Source: Sequoia sempervirens
Lineage: Eukaryota; Streptophyta; Pinopsida; Cupressales; Cupressaceae
Reading direction: 5' to 3'
DNA: 64,000 bases
Assembly: GCA_007258455.2 (NCBI GenBank)
Contig: VDFB02018414.1
Coordinates: forward strand, 124,001 to 188,000
The position numbers were made by a program, and so were the translations under genes. The notes below the pieces were generated by a model. It ran no database searches and was not told the origin of the DNA. It saw nothing but the letters and a program-made list of their open reading frames with translations. This document shows, piece by piece, positions 23,499 to 35,819 of the stretch (its first letter is position 1; each line of letters begins with the position of its first letter).

Positions 23499-24192
23499 GG
23501 ATATGTGCAAGATCATCATGGAAAAAATAGGCCCTTAAGTGGCAATGAAAATTTAGAAAAATTAGAGTTAGGCAACTTGACGTAAAAATTTGAATAAGTT
23601 ATCTATATTATTTCAAAAATATGTAAGAATAGAATCTGTAGAAAATTGAATGTAGTTTCTATTTCTACTAGGTTTATTTTAAAAAAAAAAAAATCTATTT
23701 GGTGAAAATTTAATATTTCAATGTGATGAGTACTTAGAAATTCGAGAAATAAAGTGTTTAATTTTGACCACCTAACACAATAAATGATAATATTTTTTAT
23801 AATATTTTAGATATAAGTGAGAGACTCATGTCCCAATGTGATGCGCATTTTTTTTGTTTTTTAGTAAATAATTAATTATGAATTTTTTATTACAACTTTA
23901 AAGTATAAACGCGTATGTTTGACCACCTTAGCAGTGAAACGATGAAATTCATTTTTTTTTAATCCTATAGTATGCGAAGCATAGAATGTGACACATATTT
24001 TGGATTCAAAAAATGTGATACCGTTTGAAAGCTATCATTTTTTTTCAATCAACCTATCAATCAGGACTTTAGTTGTAATTCTAATAGAAAATGAAAAAAA
24101 ATTATTTATTAAATTCAAAGTAAAGCATAATTTATACTGTTGAAAGCTGAGAATCTCCTTTAGAAACCATTTTCATTTTATCAATTTTGGGT
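23499..24192. mobile_element. Terminal-inverted-repeat DNA element, copy 2 (inverted relative to copy 1)
   Basis: Starts GGATATGTGCAAGATCATCA and is the reverse complement of copy 1 for most of its length: 23505-23585 matches 22130-22210, and 23575-24192 matches 13567-14199. The outer about 80 bp of copy 1 (13487-13566, with the TIR) has no clear counterpart here, so the right end is lost or diverged. It disrupts the gypsy integrase. No coding capacity. Confidence 0.8.
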
Positions 24193-24526
24193 AAGAAAAA
24201 GTCACCATCCACATGGGTGAAGTCTAAAAAAGCAAGGTAAGTTGTTAAACACATTTTTTGTGTTGACGTCTTAGGATTGGCATGTCCTAGCCAAATTCCA
24301 AAGCAAGCTCAAGGCTAACCCCTAAGCAATAAGGTTTGTGTCAGAAATATCGGATATCTAATTTTAAAAAATGTAATATAGTTTATAATTTAATATATAA
24401 TATATAATTTATGATAATCTCTTATGAAATTATGTATAATATATAATATATTATATTATTATGTATAATATTTAAATATTATTTTTATATTTTAGCTAAT
24501 GTATATATATATATTACTAATATATA
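24193..24526. other. Unassigned AT-rich sequence before the gap
   Basis: No gypsy integrase, LTR or other coding sequence is recognisable. The last 170 bases are nearly pure A/T (TATAATATA-type), which may explain the assembly break. Confidence 0.5.
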
Positions 24527-24626
24527 NNNNNNNNNNNNNNNNNNNNNNNNNNNNNNNNNNNNNNNNNNNNNNNNNNNNNNNNNNNNNNNNNNNNNNNNNN
24601 NNNNNNNNNNNNNNNNNNNNNNNNNN
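24527..24626. other. Assembly gap (100 N)
   Basis: Exactly 100 undetermined bases, a conventional placeholder length. The true distance, and the fate of the gypsy 3' end and its LTR, are unknown here. Confidence 0.99.
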
Positions 24627-24629
24627 ACA

Positions 24630-25126
24630 GGTGCATCATGTGGAAAAGGAGTATTGAATGGAAGCTCTCATTTGTGAAACAATTTTTTTAGAGCATAATA
24701 AGTTACTTAATGAGTGTAACACAATGAGAACTGAAATCCAAAAGAAAAAAATTGGGCATAGAAATCTCTCTAGAAAGAAGGTGATCCTAGTGATGAGGAT
24801 GTAGAGACTTTGAAGGGAAATTTTAAAAGAATAGTGGAGAACCTCTGCGACAAATAAAATTTCAACGTGGAGAGCATGAGGAAATTCAATGGTATTTATT
24901 TGGCATTATTTCAATTTTGTTGACTCATTGCGACATATCCAGGAAAGATAGATGTAGGGAGAGCAAACAAGGCTCTATGGAAACTGAGAATCAAATATGT
25001 GATCATCCCACAACATGGTGGCATGCCTCCATTGGTGAAAGCATTTTATGCTTACCAAGCTAAAACTATCATGTCAGTTGCCCATTCATCCCAAGGAGTT
25101 GTCAAAGATATTCCACCTCAACAATA
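24630..25126 (+). pseudogene. Degenerate coding remnant of unknown family
   Basis: Two or three frames joined by stops read as protein-like: ICETIFLEHNKLLNECNTMR (helical, coiled-coil-like), SDEDVETLKGNFKRIVENLC, and a final 66-codon open piece with KIDVGRANKALWKLRIKYVI and IIPQHGGMPPLVKAFYAYQ ending at a TAG at about 25124. I do not recognise the family. The composition resembles the element-derived frame at 61164-63715, so it may be a retroelement relic. Confidence 0.4.
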
Positions 25127-28100
25127 GTTCCTTTAATTTATTTGGATATATTTTATAATGAACTTTTATGTCTTATTGAAGTTGAAAAGACTCTTTATTT
25201 TTTAGTTACTTCAAGAAACAATTACACTTGCTTTTATATATATGTAATATGATGTTACAGAAAACTCTCTTAGCAATTTTTGGAGAAACTACAAATTTTT
25301 TACATTTGGGAGTGTATTACTTAGATCATTGAATGAAATGAATTTTTCATAATCTGTATTTTGATCAAATTTTGAGTTTATTACATTTCTATGTGAATGT
25401 GTAGATCTCTTTTATTGGAACTTGATCTATTTTAGTTTCTATATTGTCTCTAGTTTTGAATTTAAAGTTTATTTCATGAAATGCAAATTAGTCTGTGAGT
25501 TGTATGCTTTTCATGATTAAGATTCATCTATTTGAGTTGGGTTATCAGAAAGTGTAAATATTAGAATTTGATTTCTTGGCTTTCTACTTTCTAGTTAAAA
25601 GCATACCCCATTTTAAAGTTTTAATTTCCAAAAAATTAATATTTATCAAAAGAGGGAGTTGTACCTCATAAAATTCAGAGAGAAACTTTTTCCCATAGAA
25701 ATAGTTTAATCAACTGTCAATGTGCATTCAAATTGAGAAATAGAGTAAAGAGTGAATTTTAAGGAAATGTATAATATGTTAACCAACAATTAGCAAAGGA
25801 GAATTTTGAACATTTAAGATAAAGTTTGGGCATTGTAAATGGTGAAGTAATCAATAGTATAAATTAAGGAGGATTGTTAAAATAGATTAAAATATATATT
25901 TTGTAATTTCTCTCAAATTGCATGAGGAGAAAACTAGGAAAATTATAGTTTTGCATGAGGATAAAAATAAGAATTTTAAAATAGAATTTGCATTCAATAC
26001 GATAATTATTTTTAGAGTTTTCTAAATTGCATGAAGTTTGCATGATAAGTTATAGAAAAATATTGTAATCCAAAATGTCTATTTATTGAGACATGTAATG
26101 TAGTTGTTTTCACACAAAAGTTGAATAGAAGAATCATTGTTGTAACAATTTTTCTGAGTTTTCTATTTTTCCCATTCCCTTCAAGTTGAAGTCAAAATCT
26201 TTGGTCTAGATGACTCAATGGATGTTAAATATTTTGAGTAGAAACAAGAAAGCACATAAAAATAGGTTAGTTGAGGAGTTAAAATATGGGATAGAGGTAT
26301 AAGTGGCATAAAGCTTGGTCAAGTACAAAAGAAGACTTTTTGGATCTAGTAACATGAAATGCACAACAGGTAAGTACAAATTTAAAGGACTCAATCAAAA
26401 TTATGGTTTATCTATATTTTAAGAGACTTGTGGAATTAAAATGTAATTTTTATAAAGACCTATTTAAATTTGAATTGATAATGAATTGGATCTATATTTT
26501 CCAATAGATAAATAATGTAAAATTTAAGAATTTTTTTTAAAAAAAACATGAGATTATAATTTTAAAAGCCCTAAAAATAAAATAGATAACCTAGATAACA
26601 TAGAAATGTATTTATGATTAATTATTAACAAGACTCGCAAATTAAAATATTAATAAATAGAGGGGCATGCATATGGTTTGATAAAAACATTGCAAGTATG
26701 GAGGCTAGAAAAAATGGGTTTCAATTTTCAAGGGAAAATTGGGTGTCCTATATACAGGTGGGAACAAATGGTGATTCTTAGAGAAGAACATTGCGGAGAA
26801 TTCAAAATCCATAATCTTTTATTACAAGTGAAAAAATAAATAAGATAAAATCATGTTATAGGTGATGCTACGAATGTCTCAATTACACTAGACTTATGAA
26901 TAGGCACTAGGTTCTATTAATCAAAAATCATATGAGTGCATGATTCAATTATTCATTTCTTTGTCAACTTTGAATTATCATTTAAGAAAAGGAAACTAGA
27001 CACATAAATATAGTTATTCATAACAAATGCTTGGGCATTGCTTCAATGCTACTAGCTAGGCATATATAACCCTAATAGAGTTATCTTTAGTCACACTCAA
27101 GATGTAACTCCATTCCTACTTTAACATCTAAAGCACTAGTAGAAATACCTAATTCACTAATTTTATTTTTTGATTTTGATTTTTATTTTCTTTCTTATTT
27201 TTCTTGTTTTAATTTCTTTTGACTTTATTTTTATCTGAACTAGCAAGAAATGAAACTTGCAACCTAGTTTGGAGACCACCATTGGCATGTGGGAGGTATT
27301 ATGAAAAGAGAATTGATTACCTAAAATTGCAATGGGTCACCTAGCATACTAGAAAGTACCATGTGTGATCAAATGTTTTTTGATTAAACAAATTAGCAAG
27401 TTAGGAATAACTCAAATAAGCAAGGAACAAAACCAGAGGGGGTGAGTGCATTGAATTGAGGGACAAAAAAGAGGCCAAATAAGAAAATTTCATTATAACA
27501 TGATCATGTTACACATAAAGCACAAATTTTATATACAACATAAAGGAAAAAATCCTTTAACACACATGTTGTTACCACCAACAACCACGACTGACTACTA
27601 CAAAGAGACCAAAACATAAGAGCATCTTCCATATTTTCTTATATTTCTAAATTATATTCCAATATTTCTTCAAATGCTAATCATAGGAGATGTAAGAGGT
27701 CAAGAATTTATTTATTTTAATCAAATCTTGTTTATATTTTTATAAATTTCAATATGTTAAAATACATTTATGATTTTTTCAGCTTCTCTAAACCTTAATC
27801 TAAAACCAATTTTAGATGAAGAAAATCCTAAATAACACCTATTAGTGAGTGTTTTTGCACTGCACAACACAAATTAAACATGAGGTTCTTTATCTTTCTT
27901 GAAAGGAAACTTTCTTTAGAAAATGACCCCAAGGCTTCGAATGTCAGGTCTTGACTTGCAAAGACAATTCAGTGGTAAATGTGATTTTTTGATTTCACAT
28001 GGGGCATTTATGGTTCAACAAAGGCTAGAAACCTATAAGACTAAGGGTTTTGTAAAATCTAAAGACTAGTTAAAACCCTAGATTTATTTTTGTTACACCC

Positions 28101-28893
28101 TGCACGTGTTATTGTCTATTTACTATTACCTAGTTCGGTAAATTGCTTCAATAAATGTGAATGTGTTTTATTTATGAATTCTAATGGAAATATGTTGAAT
28201 GAATGTTTAATTCAATTAAATGCTTTATGATTCAATATATATGAAATATATAATGTGAATATGACATGTATGTGAGGTATAAGAATGTATTGATTCGACT
28301 AACTACTATGATGACGAATTAAGTTGAATGTAGGAACAGGTTCAAACCTTTGGAAGAGATGGGAAGTATCACTTGGGAGAAGAACTTGGTCTGGTAACCT
28401 TTAATTTGGTCTTATTGAGCATTCACACACTCACACCCTAGTTGTTCTTAGTTAAGTCAAGTTAGTTTGGGTAATGGGTAAGTGATCTTATGTTTTGACT
28501 GTGAATATTTATGTTGGTTTGCAATCTTGTTTTATGATCATTTGGAATGAGGGATGAGATGAAGTCTTGAAGTTGTGTTGAAGTACTTCCTTGAGTGTTT
28601 ATTGTTATATCGATGAGATATATGTATTTAATGTATATATATGTATATATGTATGTGTCTATGGTAAACTCATACATGTGAGTGAATACATACATGAGTA
28701 TACATAGGTAGACGTACCTACACATGCTCATGGACAGATTACCCATATGCATGGGAATACCGATTGGACTAAGGTGACATATATTATATATATATATATA
28801 CGTTTCATGTATATATGTCAATCGATGGAATTATATGTATATAAGTGTTTTATAAAGATATTGAAATAGAATTATGTATATATATGGGCTGAT
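25127..28893. other. AT-rich intergenic sequence, no gene recognised
   Basis: No open frame with protein-like composition. TGTTACACCCTGCACGTGTT at about 28092 has the look of a gypsy LTR start (TGTTACACCC), but no partner, primer site or end was found. From about 28620 the sequence is dominated by TATA/TGTA microsatellite-like runs up to the edge of the large transposon. Confidence 0.4.
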
Positions 28894-29200
28894 GCAAGAA
28901 GTTGGGTACACAAAAAGCTCAAAAAGTGAAAATAGTTTTGCTTTTTTTCAGAATTTGTCACATTTGGAATGAAAATTTGAGGCACTTACACAATGAATAT
29001 TAAAAAAAGTCAGTAATATGAAATCTAGAATTTTGAATCTAGTTTCCAAATATGTAAATTATTAAAATACCCAAATTATATAAATTAAATTTTGATAGGG
29101 ATCTATAAAAACCACTTTTTAAAAGTCCTTTTTTTACCATACCAAGCAGGTGTACGGACAACACTTTTTGACCCAAATAAATTATATTGCTCATTACTTT
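28893..29200 (+). repeat. Left long terminal inverted repeat of the large transposon
   Basis: Begins TGCAAGAAGTTGGGTACACA. Blocks shared with the reverse complement of 41228-41543 in the same order: GCAAGAAGTTGRGT, AATCTAGTTTCCAAATATG / AGTCTAGTTACCAAATATG, and TTTAAAAGTC followed by TTTTTTACCATACCA. The identity is imperfect, so the ends have diverged since they were fixed. Confidence 0.75.
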
Positions 29201-29757
29201 TGAGAATGAGATCTAACAACATGAAGTTTGATGTGAATTTTTTTTGTAATTTTGAGTTTGAATATTTTTATTTTTTATTAATTTTTATTAGCCTTAATTG
29301 ATGTTTTAAAATCAACATGTAGGACAATATAATTGGACCTAAACACAATATTTTTACTCTTTTTTCATTGTGTAGAGGAATTATGCCGAGTTCCCGATGC
29401 CATATATTTTTTTTTACAAAAAACTTAACCAATAAAAAGTTATTAAAAAACTTTAAAAACATGATATTTTAATTTAAAGGACTAGTTTGATTAAAAATTA
29501 ATTAAAAAATAGCAAACATACTCCAATTTTAACAAAAGTTATATATTTAACAAGTATAAATTGTGTTCTCTAATGGGTTTTAATTTTATAGATTCATTGA
29601 AAAAAAAAGTCCATCAGCTATGTTGTCAAAGTTGGACATTCTTCTTCAATCTGCATTAGTTTTTTAGTTGCAGGTCAAAGGCTAAGGCTCGGATTGCCAA
29701 GCCTTTCCCAAGCCTAAAACCAAGGCTGGATGTGGTGTGGAAATTCAACTTTTAAAT

Positions 29758-29935
29758 AATGCGTACATGTTAAATAAACACGTACGCGTTATGTTCAAGA
29801 AACGCGTACGCATTTCATAATGCATACGCGTTACCCATTGACCCATTGGGAAGACGTAACGTGTATGCGTTATGAAACATGTAGGCATTACTCGAACATA
29901 AAACGTGCACATTTCATAACACGTACGTGTTTCTA
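29758..29935. repeat. Left subterminal palindrome cluster (ACGCGTACGCAT-type)
   Basis: At least five to six copies of a CGTACG/GCATACGC palindrome in both orientations, e.g. AAACGCGTACGCATTTCATA followed by ATGCATACGCGTT, spaced by about 10-30 bp. CpG-rich in an AT-rich setting. Such subterminal arrays are known transposase-binding regions in CACTA and other plant DNA transposons. Confidence 0.75.
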
Positions 29936-30319
29936 ATATAACCGTTTTTCCCTAATTTAAAAAATTCTGGTAAAACACTATTTTCCTGCAACATTCCTTT
30001 TCTGTAGTACGGTCCAAAAGTGTCATTTTCTGTGTTTTTTGTTGCAATTTTTTTTTGTGTAGGGCATATTCTATTCAAATTGTTGGAAGAGACAAAGTGC
30101 AGGTTGAATTTTCTAAAGTGGAATCAAGTGCAAGAACTTTTTACAAAAATATTTGGAAAAAGTGAATTTTTGGATGTACTCATGATGTTTTTGTACTTCA
30201 AAGTATAGAAAAAATGATCTTCATAGTACATAGTTTAATTTGAATATTTGAAGGAGGTGGAAATTTGAAAATAAGTTTCTTGAATTATTGTTTTTGTGAT
30301 CAAAGAGGGTTTGGTAACC

Positions 30320-33300
30320 ATGGGTGATAAGCAAAGACAAAAAAAAAGATGTAGAAAGGTAATGACACCCGAAGAAGTTCAAGCAAATAAAGATAAGGAG
30401 GCAAAAAGACAAAGGGAAAGGAGAGAAAGGAATCATCAAATGAAAGATTTGGAAGCATCTAGTTCCAATAATGTTGAAGAGGAAGCCATGAATGATGAAA
30501 TGAATGTAGATGATGCAAATGTGGAGATGGTGAATATAGAAGAAAATGCAATTACAGAGACAAACCCAACTGTGCCTTCAACTTCAACTTTGAATGATAA
30601 GCAAACAACTTTGGGTGTGTCTTCAAATCCACCTCCCAATGATATGGAAAATGCACCTATTCAAACAATCTATCTAGGTATGTGTTCAAACCCAAGTTTT
30701 CATAATATTGATATTGCTTGTTTAGATGAAGTTGGATACACCATTGATAAGATCAATAATATTAGGGTTGAAACAATGCAGAAACAAGAAAATGATGAAA
30801 TTATATCTTATGAGAATGTAAATGAGAATGAAATCCCTCATATTGATGAAAATGATAATGAAATCCCTTTTACATTTGAAAATGAAAATGAAACCCCTTG
30901 TGTGAATGAAAATGAAACTCCTATGGATGAAGGTGAAAATGTTTTTTTTTACAATTGAAACAGATGTGCTAGATAACCTTCGTGGTAAAGTTTCTTTGAG
31001 ACAAATTAGAAATTATGGAAATAAAACATATAAAATGTTTTTTTATAGAAAGAAATTAGGATTCCAATGTCAACTCATGGTGCAATTGATGAGAATGTTG
31101 AAAATGAGAAAAGTGATGAAAAAATTAGGTGTTTTTGTAAAATCAAAAAAGAAAGATGATTCAGTAGAACAAGTCATATCTAGTGTTGCTAATGCTATTG
31201 ATGTTATTGGTAAGAAAAGTCGATCGAAAGATAAGAATGCGGCTCATCGTGCAATAACAACTGCTCTAGTTGATAAAACAACTTCAAATAAAAGAATGTT
31301 AAGTAAGATTAGTAAATGTGTAAAAGTAAATCCTAGAACTTTGATAAGAGTTGCTAAAAGAAGAGAAAGTATTGAAAAGAATCCTATTAATCAATGTTGG
31401 AGTTTTAGTGGTAGACTCCCAAGATCAGACATGAAATTAACTAATGAAATTAAATATTTAATCCATAAATTTTGGCATGATAATACAAGAGTATCACCTA
31501 ACATTAGAGATGTCTTAAAATTAAGGGTGGGTTCAAAAAATCGTGAACCTCATCCAAAGTATCTCTTAGATATGACTCAAACTGAATTATATTAAAAAAA
31601 TTTGGATGCTTCAATTACCATTGAATATTAGCATAAGTCAAAGATCATTTGAAAGTGTAAACCTTGGTATGTTAGAATTAATAAGCAACGAATCTCTTGT
31701 TGTTGTAAGACTCATGTACAATTTCATTATTATTATGATATATTTCGATATATACGATGCACTTTGCATGCTAACCAAATTATGCAGGACATTTGTGGCA
31801 TTAATATGCCACCTAAAAGAATCAAATATTTTATAGCAGGTTTGTTTTGTGATCCCTCTTTAAATGGAAACTCGTTTTTTTTTAAAGCATGCATTTATGG
31901 AGAATGCGATAGATGTGGTAACTTTTCATTATTAGGCGAATGTATGCATGAAAGTAGTTTAGATGAATTTGGACAACAATTAGTGGATGTAAAAAAATTA
32001 AAAATGTTGAATATTCTTTAAAAGATGGAAAAACTGGAAAATGTGTTGAGCTAATTGTGGAAAAAGTTAGTATGCATGCTTTTATTATTGAATTTAAAGA
32101 TAAGTTTGTAACTAAATATGTTCAACACTCTCATAATGCTCATTGGCTTGATAATCAATTTTGTTTATGTAAAAAACACATTCCCAATTGGAAGTATATA
32201 TTGTCAGGTTATTTGATTTTGCTGAAAATTATACTCTTGCTCCACAAGAAGAAATTCAATCACGATATTATAATTTCCAATGCAAGTAGCTATATTTGTT
32301 CACATTGTTTTATAGATGTCTTGAGAAGATAGTCTGAGAAGATAATAGAAAAATTTGGAAATTACCATTTTTATGTAAGTGATGTCGATTACATTATGCA
32401 GTTTCTACAATATTGTTTTGATATATTTTATAAAAATTTAAAAGAGAGGAATTCAAGTAGCTAGAACATCTCTCATATGGTCAGATAATTGCCTTGAGTC
32501 AATTCAAAATGCTAGAATGTTTATTGGTTATGTAGAGGAGGTTCATAAGGAAAATAATACCCAACACATATGGAATTTTTGAAATTTGGTCATGGTAAGG
32601 GAGAACCACGATGGAGGCAGTGTGTGAATAGAGCTCTTGCTAGAGAGCAACTAAAATTTGAGGATGTTGTGAAATTTAGAGATGCATGTGCAATTGTAGA
32701 TTGGTGCAATACCAAATTATCTACAAGAACAAGTGAGAGCTCAATAATTCAATGCTTCTTTTGGTTAGTTGAAGAAAATGATATTTTTTCTCGATAAGAT
32801 TGTGAAACAATTAATGGATCTGCAAAATGGCATTCATTTAAGAGTTCAAATGCAAACACATGGACAATATGGACAAGGGAGTTGGCATGTTTTTGTCAAT
32901 TTTGTATTGCAGGTGATTGGAAGGCATGTGAAAATATGGAATGGGTCGAACAATGGCAACAAAGAGCCTTAATGCCTACATTGACAAATGTTCAACATGG
33001 AATGATAATTGAAGATAATCAAGTGTTTGCATCAGATGATTATGATCATGTTTCAGATCTTGTACAAGAAGGTACATTATTTATTGAGTTGAATTTTGTA
33101 TGTATGTATGTTTATATGTGAATTAAATATAAGTCACTTTTTATTGAATTTTGTATTTATTTTTGTAGGACATGTGTATGTTGTTGTTGCACCTGAGGGG
33201 AATGAAGAGGAGACAGATTACTGGTTGGCTAGATGTGTTGAGAGAAAACATAAGTTGGCACATCCTAGAGTGGATGATGACAACTTTGAGTATCCAACTA

Positions 33301-33494
33301 GTTCAGTGGTTATTGTTGGCACTTGGCTTCGAAAATATTTGATGAGAAAGAATGGCTTGCCTGCATTTGAAGATTATGAAAGACACAAGAAAATTATGCA
33401 TTATTCACATTTGATTTTGGCAACCAATATAAAACTAGTTAGATATCGAGGGAGGCCTAATAATAAGAGTTTTATGGACACTTTCAATGGATGA
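30320..33494 (+). pseudogene. Transposase-like gene of the large transposon, decayed
   Basis: Starts with a very basic leader (MGDKQRQKKRCRKVM) and an acidic Asn/Glu-rich part with repeated NENE(I/T)P units (about 30810-30945). The frame slips at a T-run near 30945 and continues with CVKVNPRTLIRVAKRRES, QCWSFSGRLPRSDMKLTNEI and HDNTRVSPNIRDVL (31310-31510). Later come a Cys cluster (KACIYGECDRCG, about 31884-31919), DFAENYTLAPQEEIQSRYYN (32215-32274) and G-H-G-K-G-E plus HDGG (32588-32618, one extra base between). A 97-bp GT-AG intron (33072-33168) precedes a last exon with DYWLARCVERKHKL. From memory, DFAENYT and SHGKG..DG blocks recur in uncharacterised transposase-like proteins of plants and invertebrates. 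Broken by many frameshifts. Confidence 0.65.
33072..33168 (+). other. Intron within the transposase-like gene
   Basis: CAAGAAG|GTACATT ... TTTTTGTAG|GACATGTG. Removing 97 bp joins VQE to GHVYVVVAPEGN in frame (phase 1). The acceptor has a good T-rich tract. Confidence 0.6.
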
Positions 33495-33777
33495 TCATGA
33501 GACAATCATAGAGGCATTAAAAAGAGAGGATCACGGATGAGTACAACAAAATAAATAAATATTGGTAAGTATATCTAGTTGTTTATATATTTAATTGATA
33601 TATATTTGTATTTAATCATTTTCCTAATTAAGTTTTATATCATTTTTTGTTTTAGGTCTCCCAAAATTAGATGCTTTTCAAACAAGAGAGGAGATGCACA
33701 TATATTACAATGGAATTCAAATATAGAGATAGGTAACTATATATAGTTCTAGATACATTTAATTGATAGTATAAATT

Positions 33778-34545
33778 CATTATCTCAACTCCCCTTAATC
33801 CACCCTCTTGCATCCCTTCAAGTCATTCTATCAACTCCCCTTAATCCACCCTCTTTCATCCCCTTAATCCATCCTCTTAAAGCACCCTTAAGTCATATCC
33901 TCTTACATCCTTGTAATCCATAATCTTGCATTCCTTAAGTCACTCTCATAATTCCCCTTAAGCCATCCTCTTAGGGCTTTTTAACCATATTGTAAGGTTC
34001 ATGACATGCATCCCCTTAATCGACTATCATACATCCCTTTAATCAATTCTATCAACTCCCGCTAATCCACCCTCATACATCCCAATCCACTCTCTTACAT
34101 CCCTTTGATTCATTTATCAACTCCTTAATCCACCCTCTTACATCCCTTAAGCCATCCTCTGAAGGACTCTCATAATTCCCCTTAAGCCATCCTCTTAGGG
34201 CCTAATTAATATCCATAGTAGCCGGAGTTCATGACATGCATCCTTAATCCACTATCTTACATCCCTTTAATCCACCCTCTTACATTCCCTTAATCCACTC
34301 TCTTACATCCCTTTGAGTCATTTTATCAACTCCCCTTAATCCACCCTCTTACATCCCCTTAAGCCATCCTATTAAAGGACTCTCATAATTCCCCTTAAGC
34401 CATCCTCTTAGGACCTGTTAAGCCATATCCTAAGATTCATGAGATGCATCCTCTTAAACCATCCTCTTAACTCCCCTTAAGCCATTCTCTTAAGACCCCC
34501 CTTAAGCTATATATCCTCTTAGGCCCCCTTAATCCATCCTATGGC
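33778..34545. repeat. Degenerate minisatellite-like array of CCCTTAATCCACCCTCTTACAT units
   Basis: About 770 bp in which CCCCTTAATCCACCCTC, CTTACATCCC, CCCCTTAAGCCATCCTC and CTCTCATAATTCCCC recur in varying order, with a unit around 20-30 bp and a higher-order pattern of about 170 bp (GCATCC...AAGCCATCCTCTTAGG...TTCATGACATGCATCC). Strongly C-rich on the plus strand. It lies between the 3' ends of the two convergent genes. Confidence 0.8.
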
Positions 34546-35416
34546 AAACATCTTTTGAATTTGTATGGAATTTACTATATACTATTCTTTTCTCACATGC
34601 ATTTTTTTCTTAAATGACTCATAAAAAATTGTAGTTACTTGCATTAATTATTTTTGCAGGTTCTCATCAAGTTGATCTACAAAGTGATTGTTGAACTGAA
34701 AAATTATTTTATCAAGAGACTATGTAAATGTCAATTTTTGGTCTTCACCTAAAAGTTGATAAGTTTTAATTGTATCTACATGCACATATATGTTTCATCA
34801 TATTATATAGTTGTAATAAACATCTTGATATACATTATATATGTTTGTTCAATGTCACTTTTTAAATATCTTGTTCCAATTTTATAGATTATACATTTCA
34901 TGTCTTGTATTTACCACATTTTATATAATTATTCAGTTGTATAGATTATACATTTTATACATACAAGGAGATGGTTTTTTTGTTTATTGATTCAAATATT
35001 TTCTATCTAATTGGAAAATAGTTAAAATTACCTGCCCTTAATTTATTATGAATATGATCTAAACTATTTAAGGAATGTTTTAATTTGTCACCTAACCATG
35101 TGATAAATTATATATATTAAATTTGATTCTAGATTTAAGAATTTATATAGTGCATGTAATACTTGAAAATTAGATAAAATATAAATAGTCTAATGTATGA
35201 GTGCATATAATCATGAAAATGAACATAACAAGATATCATAATTGAGTGCATATATAATCATCATATTAAAGTCAACTGATATAAATAAACACAAATATGA
35301 TAATAACATGTTCAAAGTAAAACTAGAGATAGATAGTACATAGAATTTATATGTCAAGTCCAACACATATATTTAAATAAAACTAGAGATCTATAGTCCA
35401 TAAAATATAAAACCAT

Positions 35417-35784
35417 CTAACTTTTAGGTTGATCGGTCAAATCAAGTCTCCTCTTTGTTCAATGTTGACTAGATGTACCCACATCATGCTGTAAAAGAGT
35501 ACAAGAAACTTGAAATTAGATTTAAATTTATTTAGAAATTTTGATATAATTAAACATATTTAAACTTGAAAATATAAACTTTTAGATGAAAATAAATTTA
35601 ATTAAATATCTAGTATTTATATAGTAAAAATGATTTCTAGTATGCATAAATTACCATATGATCATGTGAATCTGTAACTGGCACATTTTTTTCAACGGGT
35701 AGCATAACTATCATTTGAGAAGATGCAAATGCCTAATCTACTATATCCTGCATATTCATATAAAGCAAACAATATGTGAAAACC

Positions 35785-35819
<35 letters not shown>

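Noticed and set aside
23499..24192. Reading copies 1 and 2 of the small TIR element as the two ends of one 10.7-kb transposon
   Set aside because: Gypsy pol sequence resumes in correct order between them and copy 1 already has its own two TIR ends, so two insertions explain the data better.
33778..34545. Possible CRISPR-like array
   Set aside because: Units are degenerate, variable in length and lack unique spacers; the context is a plant transposon, so it is a minisatellite.
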